From: Paenibacillus massiliensis 2301065 = DSM 16942
GTDB lineage: Bacteria; Bacillota; Bacilli; Paenibacillales; Paenibacillaceae
Assembly (NCBI RefSeq): GCF_000377505.1
Contig: NZ_KB898197.1
Coordinates: 62,001 to 126,000, forward strand
DNA: 64,000 bases
Direction: 5' to 3'
Positions 26,000-34,310 of this stretch are shown here, one piece after another. The notes beneath the pieces are model-generated. The model did not search any database and was not told the origin of the DNA. It was given only the letters and a program-made list of their open reading frames with translations. Each line of letters starts with the position of its first letter. The first letter of the stretch is position 1. The position numbers and the translations under genes were made by a program.

Positions 26000-27991
26000 A
26001 TGGTCATGCAAGCTATTAACAAAGGAATCGTACGTCCACAGAAAGAGGACACCAAGAAAGCCCAACTGGGCCGTCCGGGATCAGGACCACAGCCAGGCTC
26101 TCGAATGCAAGCTCTGATTCGCAACAAGGAGATGCAGGCAGCATTGGGTAGTGGGGCACTTATGCTGATTGCATGGGGAGTAACGGGCTACTCCTATTGG
26201 TTGTCTGTAGCGCTCTATATCGTATCTTATACTCTCGGTGGGTGGTCCAAGGCTCGGGAAGGTCTGGAGACACTGCTACAGGAACGGGATCTGGATGTGA
26301 ATCTGCTCATGATTGCTGCCTCACTTGGAGCTGCTGCCATCGGCTACTGGAACGAAGGGGCAATGCTTATCTTTATCTTTGCCCTGAGCGGAGCCCTGGA
26401 GAGCCTGACGAATGAGCGTAGCAGCCGGGATATATCGCAGTTGGTGGCGCTTCAGCCTGAGACTGCTGTCCGAATGACAGACGAAGGGATGGAGCTGGTC
26501 TCGATTGAACAACTGATCCCTGGCGATCTCATCCTTGTTCGTCCAGGAGAGCTGATTCCAGCAGATGGCATCATCGACCGCGGTCGCTCCGCTGTGAATC
26601 AGTCATCCATTACGGGAGAATCTGTACCCATTGACAAGACGATTGGAGCCGAAGTATATGCGGGGACCGTGAATGGAGAGGGTGTACTGTATGTGGAGGT
26701 TAGTCGCTCATCAGAGGGATCGGTATTCGCCAAGATCGTCAAGCTGGTAGAGGAAGCCAAGACAGAGGTTCCGCAATCCCAGCGCTTCATTAAGCGGTTC
26801 GAGGGGATATATGCCAAGGCTGTAGTGGCGATTACGGTGCTGATCCTTGCTCTGGCACCGCTGCTGTTCGGCTGGAGCTGGCAAGAGACTTTTTACAAGG
26901 CGATGGTATTTCTCGTGGTGGCATCCCCCTGTGCGCTGGTATCTTCGATTATGCCTGCCACGCTGTCAGCTATCTCCAACCGGGCAAGACGTGGGATTCT
27001 GTTCAAAAGCGGTAGCCACATGGAAAATATGGCTCTGACCTCCGTGGTGGCCTTTGATAAGACGGGAACATTGACTAAGGGGGCTCCACAGGTTACAGAC
27101 TGGTTCACGGCAGATGGCTTCGATCGCCAGGACACCATGACCGCTGTAGCAGCGATCGAAAGTCTGTCCAAGCATCCGCTGGCCAAGGCAGTCGTAGCTA
27201 AGGCTGAAGAGGAAGGGCTGGAGCTGCCTGAGGCCGAGCAAGTGAGGTCTATTACCGGCTGGGGGATGGAAGGTCGAGTAGAGGGAATCGAATGGAAGAT
27301 TGGTCGCTCTGACGTGCTGACGCAGCTGCCGAACCTGGCTCCGCACTGGCAGGAGCTTCGAACGAAGCTGGAGCAGGAGGGCAAGACGGTATCTGTTATT
27401 TTGCGGGAGGATGCCCTTGTTGGTCTGATTGGAGCACGGGATGAACTGCGCCCACAGGCCCGAGAAGCAATACAACGTCTACGTGCCATTGGGGTAAAGG
27501 TAGCGATGCTATCGGGCGATCATCCCGACACCGCAGCTGTCATTGCACGAGAGGCAGGAGTGGATTGGGTATATGGCGGACTGACGCCGGAGCAAAAGGT
27601 GGAGCATGTGCGGCAGCTGCGAGAGCAGCATGGTCATGTCGTGATGGTGGGGGATGGTGTCAATGATGCCCCGGCTTTAGCCGCTGCTACAGTGGGATTG
27701 GGGATGGGCATGAATGGCAGTGGTGCTGCGCTGGAGGTGGCTGATGTGGTTTTGATGAATGATGGCATTGAGGAGATTGCCTCCACGATTATCGTAGCTC
27801 GCCGCGCTGCACGTATCGTGAAGCAGAACATGATCTTTGCGATTCTGGTCATTCTAATCCTCATCACGGCGAACTTCCTGGAGAATATTGCGCTCCCGCT
27901 GGGCGTAATCGGACACGAGGGCAGTACACTGCTTGTGATCTTGAATGGTCTAAGACTGCTGCGACCTGTCTCACAGGGAACGAATCAATGA
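26000..27991 (+). CDS. pfeT: P1B-4 type metal-efflux ATPase, PfeT/ZosA-like
   Basis: A 663-residue P-type ATPase. It has no HMA domain. TGES in SITGESVPI, SPC in VVASPCALVSS (about residue 309), DKTGT, GDGVNDAPAL, and HEGST in the last helix (about 638-642) are visible. SPC together with HEGST defines the P1B-4 group, whose Gram-positive members PfeT (B. subtilis) and FrvA (Listeria) export Fe(II) under Fur/PerR control. Fur-like boxes upstream agree with that role. Cobalt or zinc transport is the alternative. The ATG at 26000 follows AAAGGA; GTG at 25997 and ATG at 26006 are other options. Confidence 0.85.
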   Translation: MVMQAINKGIVRPQKEDTKKAQLGRPGSGPQPGSRMQALIRNKEMQAALGSGALMLIAWGVTGYSYWLSVALYIVSYTLGGWSKAREGLETLLQERDLDVNLLMIAASLGAAAIGYWNEGAMLIFIFALSGALESLTNERSSRDISQLVALQPETAVRMTDEGMELVSIEQLIPGDLILVRPGELIPADGIIDRGRSAVNQSSITGESVPIDKTIGAEVYAGTVNGEGVLYVEVSRSSEGSVFAKIVKLVEEAKTEVPQSQRFIKRFEGIYAKAVVAITVLILALAPLLFGWSWQETFYKAMVFLVVASPCALVSSIMPATLSAISNRARRGILFKSGSHMENMALTSVVAFDKTGTLTKGAPQVTDWFTADGFDRQDTMTAVAAIESLSKHPLAKAVVAKAEEEGLELPEAEQVRSITGWGMEGRVEGIEWKIGRSDVLTQLPNLAPHWQELRTKLEQEGKTVSVILREDALVGLIGARDELRPQAREAIQRLRAIGVKVAMLSGDHPDTAAVIAREAGVDWVYGGLTPEQKVEHVRQLREQHGHVVMVGDGVNDAPALAAATVGLGMGMNGSGAALEVADVVLMNDGIEEIASTIIVARRAARIVKQNMIFAILVILILITANFLENIALPLGVIGHEGSTLLVILNGLRLLRPVSQGTNQ

Positions 27992-28016
27992 AGCAGGAGA
28001 CAACACATGTTACGCC

Positions 28017-28057
28017 AAAAACGCTACTGACGGTTCGATGTCAGTAGCGTTTTTTTG
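28017..28057 (+). terminator. Terminator of the P1B-4 ATPase gene
   Basis: AAAAACGCTACTGAC pairs with GTCAGTAGCGTTTTT around an 8-nt loop, with a long T run. It could serve both strands. Confidence 0.92.
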
Positions 28058-28160
28058 CAGCTAGTATCCGCAGTCAGTATCCGGGAGAAGCGTGATGTAG
28101 TTAGAAGACAGCTGACGGTTGGTAGGAGATTTTCAATAGCATTGGTATATCTCCGATTAG

Positions 28161-28895
28161 CTATAGCAGTACCGTTAGACCGATCATCGTTAGCAATCCC
28201 AGGATGAATGAGATGGTCGCAACGCGCTGGTTGCCGTCCCCATGACTCTCCGGGATCAGCTCCTTGTAGACGATGAACATCATTGCACCGGCTGCAAAGG
28301 CGAGTCCGTAAGGCACCAGCCCGGCAACGAAGGAACTAAGATAATAGCCAATGAGACTCGTAATGATCTCGACGGCACCCGTCAATGTGGCGATACCAAG
28401 TGCCTTGAATCGTCCGATATTCTGATGCACCAGAAAGAGGGCAACGAGGAAGCCCTCAGGAGCATTCTGTAATCCGATTGACAGTGCGATCAGATTCCCG
28501 AGACTCTCATTCTCGCTCGCATAGCTCACACCTACAGATAGCCCTTCAGGCAGGTTATGCAAGGTGATTGCAGCGATGATCATGAAGGCCTTGGACTCCA
28601 GCTGGAAGATCTGCGGCTGGGTCGGGTCCTCCAAATCCACGTGAGGGATATACATTTCCAGTACAAGCAGTACAACAGCTCCCAGTAGCACACCTAACGA
28701 CAGCACCAAAAAATTAGATTGATTCAAGGACTCCGGAATCAGATTGAATACAGAAGCTGAGGTCATAATGCCAGCCGCATAGGCCAGCAGGATATCACGC
28801 AGGCGATGCGTGACCCGCTTCATGAACAGAATAGGTATAGCTCCGAGTCCGGTAGACATCGCTGAAATGAAGCTACCGATAAATACATCATTCAT
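28161..28895 (-). CDS. ZIP-family divalent metal transporter
   Basis: A 244-residue membrane protein with about eight helices. ITLHNLPEGLSVG and GLQNAPEGFLVAL are the paired metal-site motifs in helices IV and V (HNxPEG and xNxPEG). It resembles ZupT-type ZIP importers, which bring zinc, and also iron or manganese, into the cytoplasm. It is convergent with the P1B-4 exporter gene, separated by that gene's terminator. Specificity and direction cannot be proved from sequence. Confidence 0.87.
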   Translation of the reverse strand: MNDVFIGSFISAMSTGLGAIPILFMKRVTHRLRDILLAYAAGIMTSASVFNLIPESLNQSNFLVLSLGVLLGAVVLLVLEMYIPHVDLEDPTQPQIFQLESKAFMIIAAITLHNLPEGLSVGVSYASENESLGNLIALSIGLQNAPEGFLVALFLVHQNIGRFKALGIATLTGAVEIITSLIGYYLSSFVAGLVPYGLAFAAGAMMFIVYKELIPESHGDGNQRVATISFILGLLTMIGLTVLL

Positions 28896-29253
28896 TTGAC
28901 GGACAAGACCTCCCCAAGTACTTATATAAATAATTTCGAGATTCCATAATTAATTGTTCAATATTTAATTACTTCATACTAGATTGCTTCATGAAAACTT
29001 CATTTGACCTTTTCTCTCCTATTCCGCATAATTAAGTTACACATTAGAATGATTATAAACTACAACAGTAGGAAATGGCTATTTCAACCTAGACTTTTGT
29101 TCAAAAGTAGTTCAAACGTAATTAGAGAGTAGCCTGCATCCAGCCATAGATAAAGATTCGAGCTTTCCTGCTCGGGCCCTTACCTAGTATATGCCGAGGG
29201 TGCTCATCCATGTAGCTTGTCTTTCCTTAATTCACATATTGGAGGTTGATCTT
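28896..29253. other. Divergent control region between zip and trxB
   Basis: A 358-bp AT-rich gap with no gene. TTAATTGTTCAATATTTAATTA around 28950 is a weak palindrome in the zip leader, and TTGACC with TAATTA (about 29005-29034) is a possible plus-strand promoter. No riboswitch or clear Zur box was recognised. Confidence 0.4.
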
Positions 29254-30198
29254 ATGTATAAATCTATCATTATCGGTACAGGACCTGCGGGTCTGACAGC
29301 AGCAATCTATCTGGCTCGTGCGAACATGAGCCCACTCGTCATTGAGGGCCCACAGCCTGGCGGTCAATTGACCACCACTACTGAGGTTGAGAACTTCCCA
29401 GGCTTCCCGGAAGGAATCATGGGCCCTGAGCTGATGGAAAACATGCGTCAGCAAGCAGAGCGCTTTGGTGCGGAGTTCCGTACAGGATGGGTCAACAAGG
29501 TCGATACGTCGAGCCGCCCATTCAAGCTGGAGGTCGAAGGTCTGGGTGAGCTCGTAACCGATACCCTCATTCTGTCCACGGGTGCAACTGCAAAATATCT
29601 GGGTATCCCTGGAGAGCAAACGAACATTGGACGTGGTGTCAGCACATGTGCAACCTGTGATGGGTTCTTCTTCCGCAACAAAGAGATCATCGTGGTGGGC
29701 GGTGGAGATTCCGCGCTGGAGGAAGCGAACTTCCTGACTCGCTTTGCTTCCAAAGTAACGCTGGTTCACCGTCGTGAAGAGCTGCGTGCTTCCAAGATCA
29801 TGCAGGATCGTGCACGTGCTAACGAGAAGATCGAATGGGCGCTCAACCGTACACCGCTGGAAGTCGTTGCTCAAGAGAATGGCGGCGTAACCGGACTGCG
29901 TATGAAGAACAACGAGACAGGTGAGGAAGAGCTGCTGGAAGCAAGCGGTGTGTTCGTAGCGATTGGACATCATCCGAATACAGGCTTCCTGAACGGTCAG
30001 ATTACTACGGATGAGAATGGTTATATTGTAACGAAGGCAGGCACCTCCGAGACGAACATTCCGGGCGTATTCGCTTGTGGTGACGTACAGGATACTCGCT
30101 ACAGACAAGCAATCACTGCTGCAGGTAGTGGATGTATGGCTGCAATGGATGCTGAGAAATATATTGAAAGCCTGGAGCACAGCTCGGTAACGCTGTAA
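29254..30198 (+). CDS. trxB: Thioredoxin reductase
   Basis: A 314-residue flavoenzyme that moves electrons from NADPH to thioredoxin. GTGPAGLTAAIYLARA is the FAD-binding start, CATC (Cys132, Cys135) the redox-active pair, VVGGGDSALEEA the NADPH-binding motif and GVFACGDVQDTRYRQAITAAGSG the FAD-binding end. The ATG at 29254 follows GGAGG by 8 bp; an in-frame upstream ATG at 29191 lacks a site and adds an unconserved leader. A small glutaredoxin gene follows 147 bp later. Confidence 0.96.
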   Translation: MYKSIIIGTGPAGLTAAIYLARANMSPLVIEGPQPGGQLTTTTEVENFPGFPEGIMGPELMENMRQQAERFGAEFRTGWVNKVDTSSRPFKLEVEGLGELVTDTLILSTGATAKYLGIPGEQTNIGRGVSTCATCDGFFFRNKEIIVVGGGDSALEEANFLTRFASKVTLVHRREELRASKIMQDRARANEKIEWALNRTPLEVVAQENGGVTGLRMKNNETGEEELLEASGVFVAIGHHPNTGFLNGQITTDENGYIVTKAGTSETNIPGVFACGDVQDTRYRQAITAAGSGCMAAMDAEKYIESLEHSSVTL

Positions 30199-30345
30199 GT
30201 TGTTGTAGGTTATTACAGGCTGGCTTGAAACGTTGATTGGCCATGTTTTACAATAGTGCTAAGACATTTGTTCGAGGCATTCATCCGGAGCATTGGAGCT
30301 CTTGGAGGGAATATTTTTTACAAATCTAATGATGAGGTGATTTCG

Positions 30346-30582
30346 ATGGAAAAAGCGATCGTATATACATCCAGCAACTGCCCGCACTGCAAACAGGTGA
30401 AGAGCTTCCTGACCGAGCAAGGCGTGGAATTCGAGGAACGCAACATTGAGACGAATGACGCTTATGCACAAGAGGTGTGGGATATGGGAATTCGTGCAGT
30501 ACCCCTGACCTTGATCGGGGATGCTCGTATCTCTGGTATGAACAAGACCCAATTCAACAAGGTGCTGAACCCAGAAGGTTAA
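30346..30582 (+). CDS. Small glutaredoxin-like protein
   Basis: A 78-residue thioredoxin-fold protein of the NrdH/glutaredoxin-like group. CPHC (Cys12, Cys15) is the active site after VYTSSN, and AVPLTLIGDARISGMN carries the cis-Pro and the GxxxxG end of the fold. It probably accepts electrons from TrxB, encoded just upstream, and reduces protein disulphides. The ATG at 30346 follows GAGGTGA. The open frame runs back to 30256 without a site. Confidence 0.9.
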   Translation: MEKAIVYTSSNCPHCKQVKSFLTEQGVEFEERNIETNDAYAQEVWDMGIRAVPLTLIGDARISGMNKTQFNKVLNPEG

Positions 30583-30632
30583 TAAGGTAAGAGCTTTTGC
30601 TGAGAAGCGGCAAAGGGCCCAATCTATACAGA

Positions 30633-30665
30633 AGCCAGTTACTCTTAGGAGTGCTGGCTTTTTTT
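30633..30665 (+). terminator. Rho-independent terminator
   Basis: AGCCAG-TT-ACTC-ttag-GAGT-G-CTGGCT followed by TTTTTT. The outer arm AGCCAG/CTGGCT is reused in the terminator at 32289, consistent with a tandem duplication of the following unit. Confidence 0.88.
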
Positions 30666-30770
30666 GTGTGCGGACACAGACATGTCTGAGAAATGTATAA
30701 AATATATCTATTTGGCATGCGACAGTCTCTGCGGATGTTTCATGGTGTCGTAATCGCATTCGATGAGAAA

Positions 30771-30795
30771 AAGTAAATATGTTACATAATAACTT
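30771..30795. promoter_or_regulatory. 25-bp operator-like palindrome, copy 1
   Basis: The left half AAGTAAATATGT and the right half ACATAATAACTT are reverse complements at 10 of 12 positions around a central T. It lies 76 bp before the first HTH/TPR receptor gene, and the same 25 bp recurs at 32392 with 2 mismatches. Confidence 0.6.
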
Positions 30796-30871
30796 TGAAT
30801 TATATGAATTATTAATCAATTGTCTTTTGCGGGTGGTAATTTATTTTATAAGAGGGTGAGGTAGGCACTGG

Positions 30872-32212
30872 GTGGAGCAAATGACGGTAATACGTTCAGA
30901 GATAGAGTGCTATATGAGGGAGCAAGGAATGAATATTACGACATTAAGCAGGCTCAGTGGCCTGAACGTGGGTACAGTTAGCTCCGTATTGAACGGCCAC
31001 AAGCTCATCGCTGTTGATCAGCTTGACCGGATCACCTCGGTTATGGGATTGCCACAAGGACACTATTACTCACGGTATATTCAGGAATCCATGGTCGATA
31101 CGCCACCGAATTGGCGCCGAATAAGACCTTTATTGTATCGCTGCGTGGAGCTGAATCTGCTTGATTGTATAAGGCAAATTGTTAATTTACTATTGGATAA
31201 CCTGATGTATTCCGCTTTGCTATTCGAGACGGCAGAGGATATGTATCAGATGCAGCAGGGGGAGGCGGCCTCGATATTGTATGAAGGCATAGCTCAGAGT
31301 GAGTTGCGACAGCATTCTGAGCGGCTTGCCGTGTGCCAGTATCGTCTCTTCACTCTCAAGCTGAGTGAGGATCAGGCACGTAATCTGGAGGCGGCGATCC
31401 AGTTCGAGCCTTACGTAGAGCGTCTAGATGAGATTGAGCAATTGGATGCGTTGCGGGATTTGGCTAATATTTATCGCTCTTTGCGCAGATGGGATAAAGT
31501 GCAGGATTTAGTGCTAATGCTAAGAACAAAGGCAAGTATTCTGTACGATCTGTCCCATAATCCTGAGCTGAAAAGACGGGAGCAGCCGAAGCACGCAAGT
31601 AGACCTATATTTTATTACATAGCTTTCTCAAACTTGTTAATGTGCAATGTTGTATTGGAAAAAGAAGATTTTGAAGGGGCGCTTCGATATATTAGATTGT
31701 ATGAAGATTTATCTTGGGTAAGAGAGACTGATAAGGAAACATTGTATTGGAAGAATCAATTTAAAGAGTGGGCTGAGGTCAATATTCATGTATGTAAGTT
31801 ATTGTCAGGTGATGTGTCTGTTATTCCTTCTTATCTGAACTACCTTCAGAGTAAGAAGCAGGAATTGTTATCTGGAATTAACAATATTTTAGAAGCTGCC
31901 AATAAGTATGGCTTTGATTTGGAAATGTATATAGAGAAGATCAATCTAGCCATCAGCCATTTAACATTACAGAGCCAAGATAGTGATCTAGGGGTGTATA
32001 CGAAACAGTATTTTAACGATCGAATGTCTCTGTTGTTCTACGAATTAGCAATGTACTACATTGGTAGGAGAGATTTCTTAAAAGCGAAGGAGTATATCGA
32101 GGTCTGGAAAAAGTATACGACGTTGAATAATGAGCAATCTCTTCTCAGGTATCATATGCTGTTAGACATGCTGACTTCTGGTATAGATAATGACACACCA
32201 GATGCTCATTAG
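30872..32212 (+). CDS. RRNPP-type (AimR/Alo-like) peptide receptor, no adjacent peptide gene
   Basis: A 446-residue protein. Residues 1-65 form an XRE helix-turn-helix (ITTLSRLSGLNVGTVSSVLNGHK); the rest is helical and repeat-like (IVNLLLDNLMYSALLFETAEDMYQ..., SILYEGIAQSELRQHSERLAV..., LRDLANIYRSLRRWDKV), as in TPR peptide receptors such as NprR and AimR. It would be a DNA-binding regulator controlled by an imported oligopeptide. It is about 60% alike by eye to the next gene. No pro-peptide frame follows. The start is a GTG after GAGGTAGG, with ATG at 30881 as alternative. Confidence 0.75.
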   Translation: MEQMTVIRSEIECYMREQGMNITTLSRLSGLNVGTVSSVLNGHKLIAVDQLDRITSVMGLPQGHYYSRYIQESMVDTPPNWRRIRPLLYRCVELNLLDCIRQIVNLLLDNLMYSALLFETAEDMYQMQQGEAASILYEGIAQSELRQHSERLAVCQYRLFTLKLSEDQARNLEAAIQFEPYVERLDEIEQLDALRDLANIYRSLRRWDKVQDLVLMLRTKASILYDLSHNPELKRREQPKHASRPIFYYIAFSNLLMCNVVLEKEDFEGALRYIRLYEDLSWVRETDKETLYWKNQFKEWAEVNIHVCKLLSGDVSVIPSYLNYLQSKKQELLSGINNILEAANKYGFDLEMYIEKINLAISHLTLQSQDSDLGVYTKQYFNDRMSLLFYELAMYYIGRRDFLKAKEYIEVWKKYTTLNNEQSLLRYHMLLDMLTSGIDNDTPDAH

Positions 32213-32288
32213 TCTTACACATGTAGAACTTCTATAAGTGTTACTTGGATAGGCTTCCGATTTTAAATCATTGCTGTACACAGACTAA

Positions 32289-32320
32289 AGCCAGAGCTAT
32301 GAACGTGCTGGCTTTTTTTT
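32289..32320 (+). terminator. Rho-independent terminator
   Basis: AGCCAG and CTGGCT pair around a 13-nt loop, followed by a run of T residues. It separates the two receptor genes. Confidence 0.8.
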
Positions 32321-32353
32321 GTATTTAAATCGTTGTTGGTGTGAGGTTCAGTA

Positions 32354-32381
32354 TTGACCAACTTATCCCATGTGCTATACT
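32354..32381 (+). promoter_or_regulatory. Promoter of the second receptor gene
   Basis: TTGACC (32354-32359), 16-bp spacer, TATACT (32376-32381). The 25-bp palindrome begins 11 bp downstream, where a bound repressor would block transcription. Confidence 0.65.
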
Positions 32382-32391
32382 TGGTGAATAA

Positions 32392-32416
32392 AAGTAAAAA
32401 TATTACATAATAACTT
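32392..32416. promoter_or_regulatory. 25-bp operator-like palindrome, copy 2
   Basis: Matches copy 1 (30771-30795) at 23 of 25 bases, including the right half ACATAATAACTT in full. The flanks are much less alike, so the site itself seems to be under selection. Confidence 0.6.
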
Positions 32417-32480
32417 CGGATTGTATTTGTAGTGTATTATATGGATTTCAAAGCGTTTACGCTTCCTTAATAGCTAAGGG

Positions 32481-33848
32481 GTGGTTACTTTGGAGATGAC
32501 GAGCACAATACGTTCAGAGATTGAGCAATTCATGGATCAGCAACAATTCAAGGTTAGCCAGCTAGGAAGACAGACAGGGCTGAATCCAGGGACGATCAGC
32601 TCTATTCTTAATGGCCATAAGCTCATTGCTGTTGATCAGCTTGATCGGGTAACTTCAGTCATGGGGCTGGAGGAAGGGTATTTTTATTCGCAATACATAC
32701 AAGAATCTATGGTAGATGCACCTCCGAACTGGCGCAGGCTGAAGCCGTTATTATTTCGCTGTGCGGAGTTGAATCGTCTGGATTGTACTCAGCGCATCGT
32801 TAATTTGCTGTTGGATAACCTGACCTATTCCCCTTTGCTATTTGAGACGGCTGAGGAGTTGAGGGATCTTGGGGAGCTTGCAGCAGCAGCCCTGTTGTAT
32901 GAAGGTGTGGCCCTCAGTGAACGCAGTCAGCATTCAGAGAGACTTGCCCTATGTCAGTATCGACTCTTCACGCTGCGATTGGGTGAGGACCAGGGGAAGA
33001 ATCTGGAGGCGGCAATTCATTTTGAGCCTTATGTAGAGCGTCTTGATGAGATGGAACAATTGGACGCGCTGCGGGATTTAGCTAATGCTTATCGCTCACT
33101 GAGAAAGTGGGATAAGGTAGCAAATATTGCTCATATTATGGGCAAGAAGGCGAATATCATGTATGAACTGCTACATAATACCGAGCTGAGAAGAAAAGAG
33201 GAGCCTGTCAGAACGCAGAAGCCTTTATTTTACTACATTGCTTTAGCGAACCTATTAACGGCGAATGCCCATGCCGAGTGGGAGAATCATGAGCAAGCCT
33301 TAGTCTATATTAGACAGTATTCCGATTTATCATGGGTACGTGAGACGGATGTGGAGACGTTACGTTGGAAAGGTTTATTTATAGAGTGGGCTGAGGTGAA
33401 CACTTATGTCACTCTTCTCATGTCTGGTGATACGAACGTTATTCCAAAATATTTGGATTATTTAAATGTCAGGAACGAGGAGTTACTTCCGGGGCTTCTA
33501 AACATTATCCAGGCTGCTAACAAGTATGGATTTGATGTGAAGGATGTTTTAAATCAATATAGTAGTGTAATTGAGCAAATTGTCCATCGCAAATTCGATG
33601 CGGGTGTATACACACAACAATATATTAGTGAGCGAGTCACCAAATTATTATATGAGTTGGCTTTCTATTACTTACAAAGGGAAGAATACAACTGGGGTTT
33701 TCGTGATTTAATGTTGAGTTTAAGAAATTCAATTGCAATTAACAATGAAAAATGCATACTTAATTGTATGAAATTGTTTGAACGTTATAGGCAGAGTGCG
33801 TCAAATGATTTATGCAATGATTATCGTTTACTGGTTACAGAGGAGTGA
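32481..33848 (+). CDS. RRNPP-type (AimR/Alo-like) peptide receptor paired with a pro-peptide gene
   Basis: A 455-residue paralogue of the preceding receptor: XRE helix-turn-helix at about 10-68 (VSQLGRQTGLNPGTISSILNGHK), then TPR-like helical repeats to the end. The GTG start follows AAGGGGTGG poorly; the internal ATG at 32496 (MTSTIRSEIEQ) is an alternative. A 39-residue secreted peptide gene begins 8 bp after its stop, and AGGAG for that gene overlaps the receptor's last codons. This receptor/pro-peptide pairing is that of Alo systems reported in Paenibacillus. It would sense the re-imported mature peptide. Confidence 0.82.
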   Translation: MVTLEMTSTIRSEIEQFMDQQQFKVSQLGRQTGLNPGTISSILNGHKLIAVDQLDRVTSVMGLEEGYFYSQYIQESMVDAPPNWRRLKPLLFRCAELNRLDCTQRIVNLLLDNLTYSPLLFETAEELRDLGELAAAALLYEGVALSERSQHSERLALCQYRLFTLRLGEDQGKNLEAAIHFEPYVERLDEMEQLDALRDLANAYRSLRKWDKVANIAHIMGKKANIMYELLHNTELRRKEEPVRTQKPLFYYIALANLLTANAHAEWENHEQALVYIRQYSDLSWVRETDVETLRWKGLFIEWAEVNTYVTLLMSGDTNVIPKYLDYLNVRNEELLPGLLNIIQAANKYGFDVKDVLNQYSSVIEQIVHRKFDAGVYTQQYISERVTKLLYELAFYYLQREEYNWGFRDLMLSLRNSIAINNEKCILNCMKLFERYRQSASNDLCNDYRLLVTEE

Positions 33849-33855
33849 ATTTTAA

Positions 33856-33975
33856 ATGAAGAAATTAGCTAGTATGTCTGTTTTACTATTATGCACAATG
33901 ATTATTATTACAACGCCTCCGATTATTTCAAAAGGAGTTGTAATAACACCTCAAACTGAGCATCACGGTGGTTAA
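33856..33975 (+). CDS. Secreted signalling pro-peptide (AloP/Phr-like)
   Basis: A 39-residue frame. MKKLASMSVLLLCTMIIITT is a compact signal sequence, followed by a short polar tail ending TEHHGG. AGGAG lies 10 bp upstream, inside the end of the receptor gene, so the two are probably coupled. In RRNPP systems such peptides are exported, cut to a C-terminal 5-10-mer, re-imported by Opp and bound by the adjacent receptor. TEHHGG is my guess for a mature hexamer. No terminator was recognised immediately after it. Confidence 0.75.
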   Translation: MKKLASMSVLLLCTMIIITTPPIISKGVVITPQTEHHGG

Positions 33976-34118
33976 TAGCAAGAAGGGTCATCAGCGATAG
34001 GCTGGTGGCCTAAATCCAGTGGATATTATCCATTGAACTCTTATCGTGGTCACCCACTAGAACGTTTAGCTAATTTCTATTTCTTACAGACACAGCTATT
34101 GCTTTGGCTGAAACTTAT

Positions 34119-34285
34119 TCATGTTAAATGATCTGGAGAGCGTAGTAGTTAGCGGAAAGCGGGGAAGCCCTAGAGAAACGAAGTGTCCGCCTTTAAGCGT
34201 ACTGTTCATCTGCTTGTTATGTTCGATCAAAAGAACAGTAGGCTTAACAGCGGTCGACAGGGCTCCCCGCTTGCAGCGGCTCTAC
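34119..34285. repeat. Dispersed intergenic repeat, copy A
   Basis: The gap 33976-34310 holds no gene. About 165 bp of it matches, in reverse complement, 45095-45257, sharing blocks such as TCATTxAACATGA, GCTTCCCCGCTTTCCGCTAA and AAGCCTACTGTTCTTTTGA. It has the look of a MITE or other non-coding interspersed repeat. Confidence 0.7.
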
Positions 34286-34310
34286 ACTCCCATATGATTT
34301 GGTCAAGGTA

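Noticed and set aside
29191..29253. N-terminal extension of trxB
   Set aside because: The leader is not conserved and the ATG at 29254 has a clean GGAGG.
29227..30180. 317-codon minus-strand frame opposite trxB
   Set aside because: It mirrors a well-conserved trxB, has no family motifs and no fitting ribosome site. Such long antisense frames arise from the codon use of the real gene.
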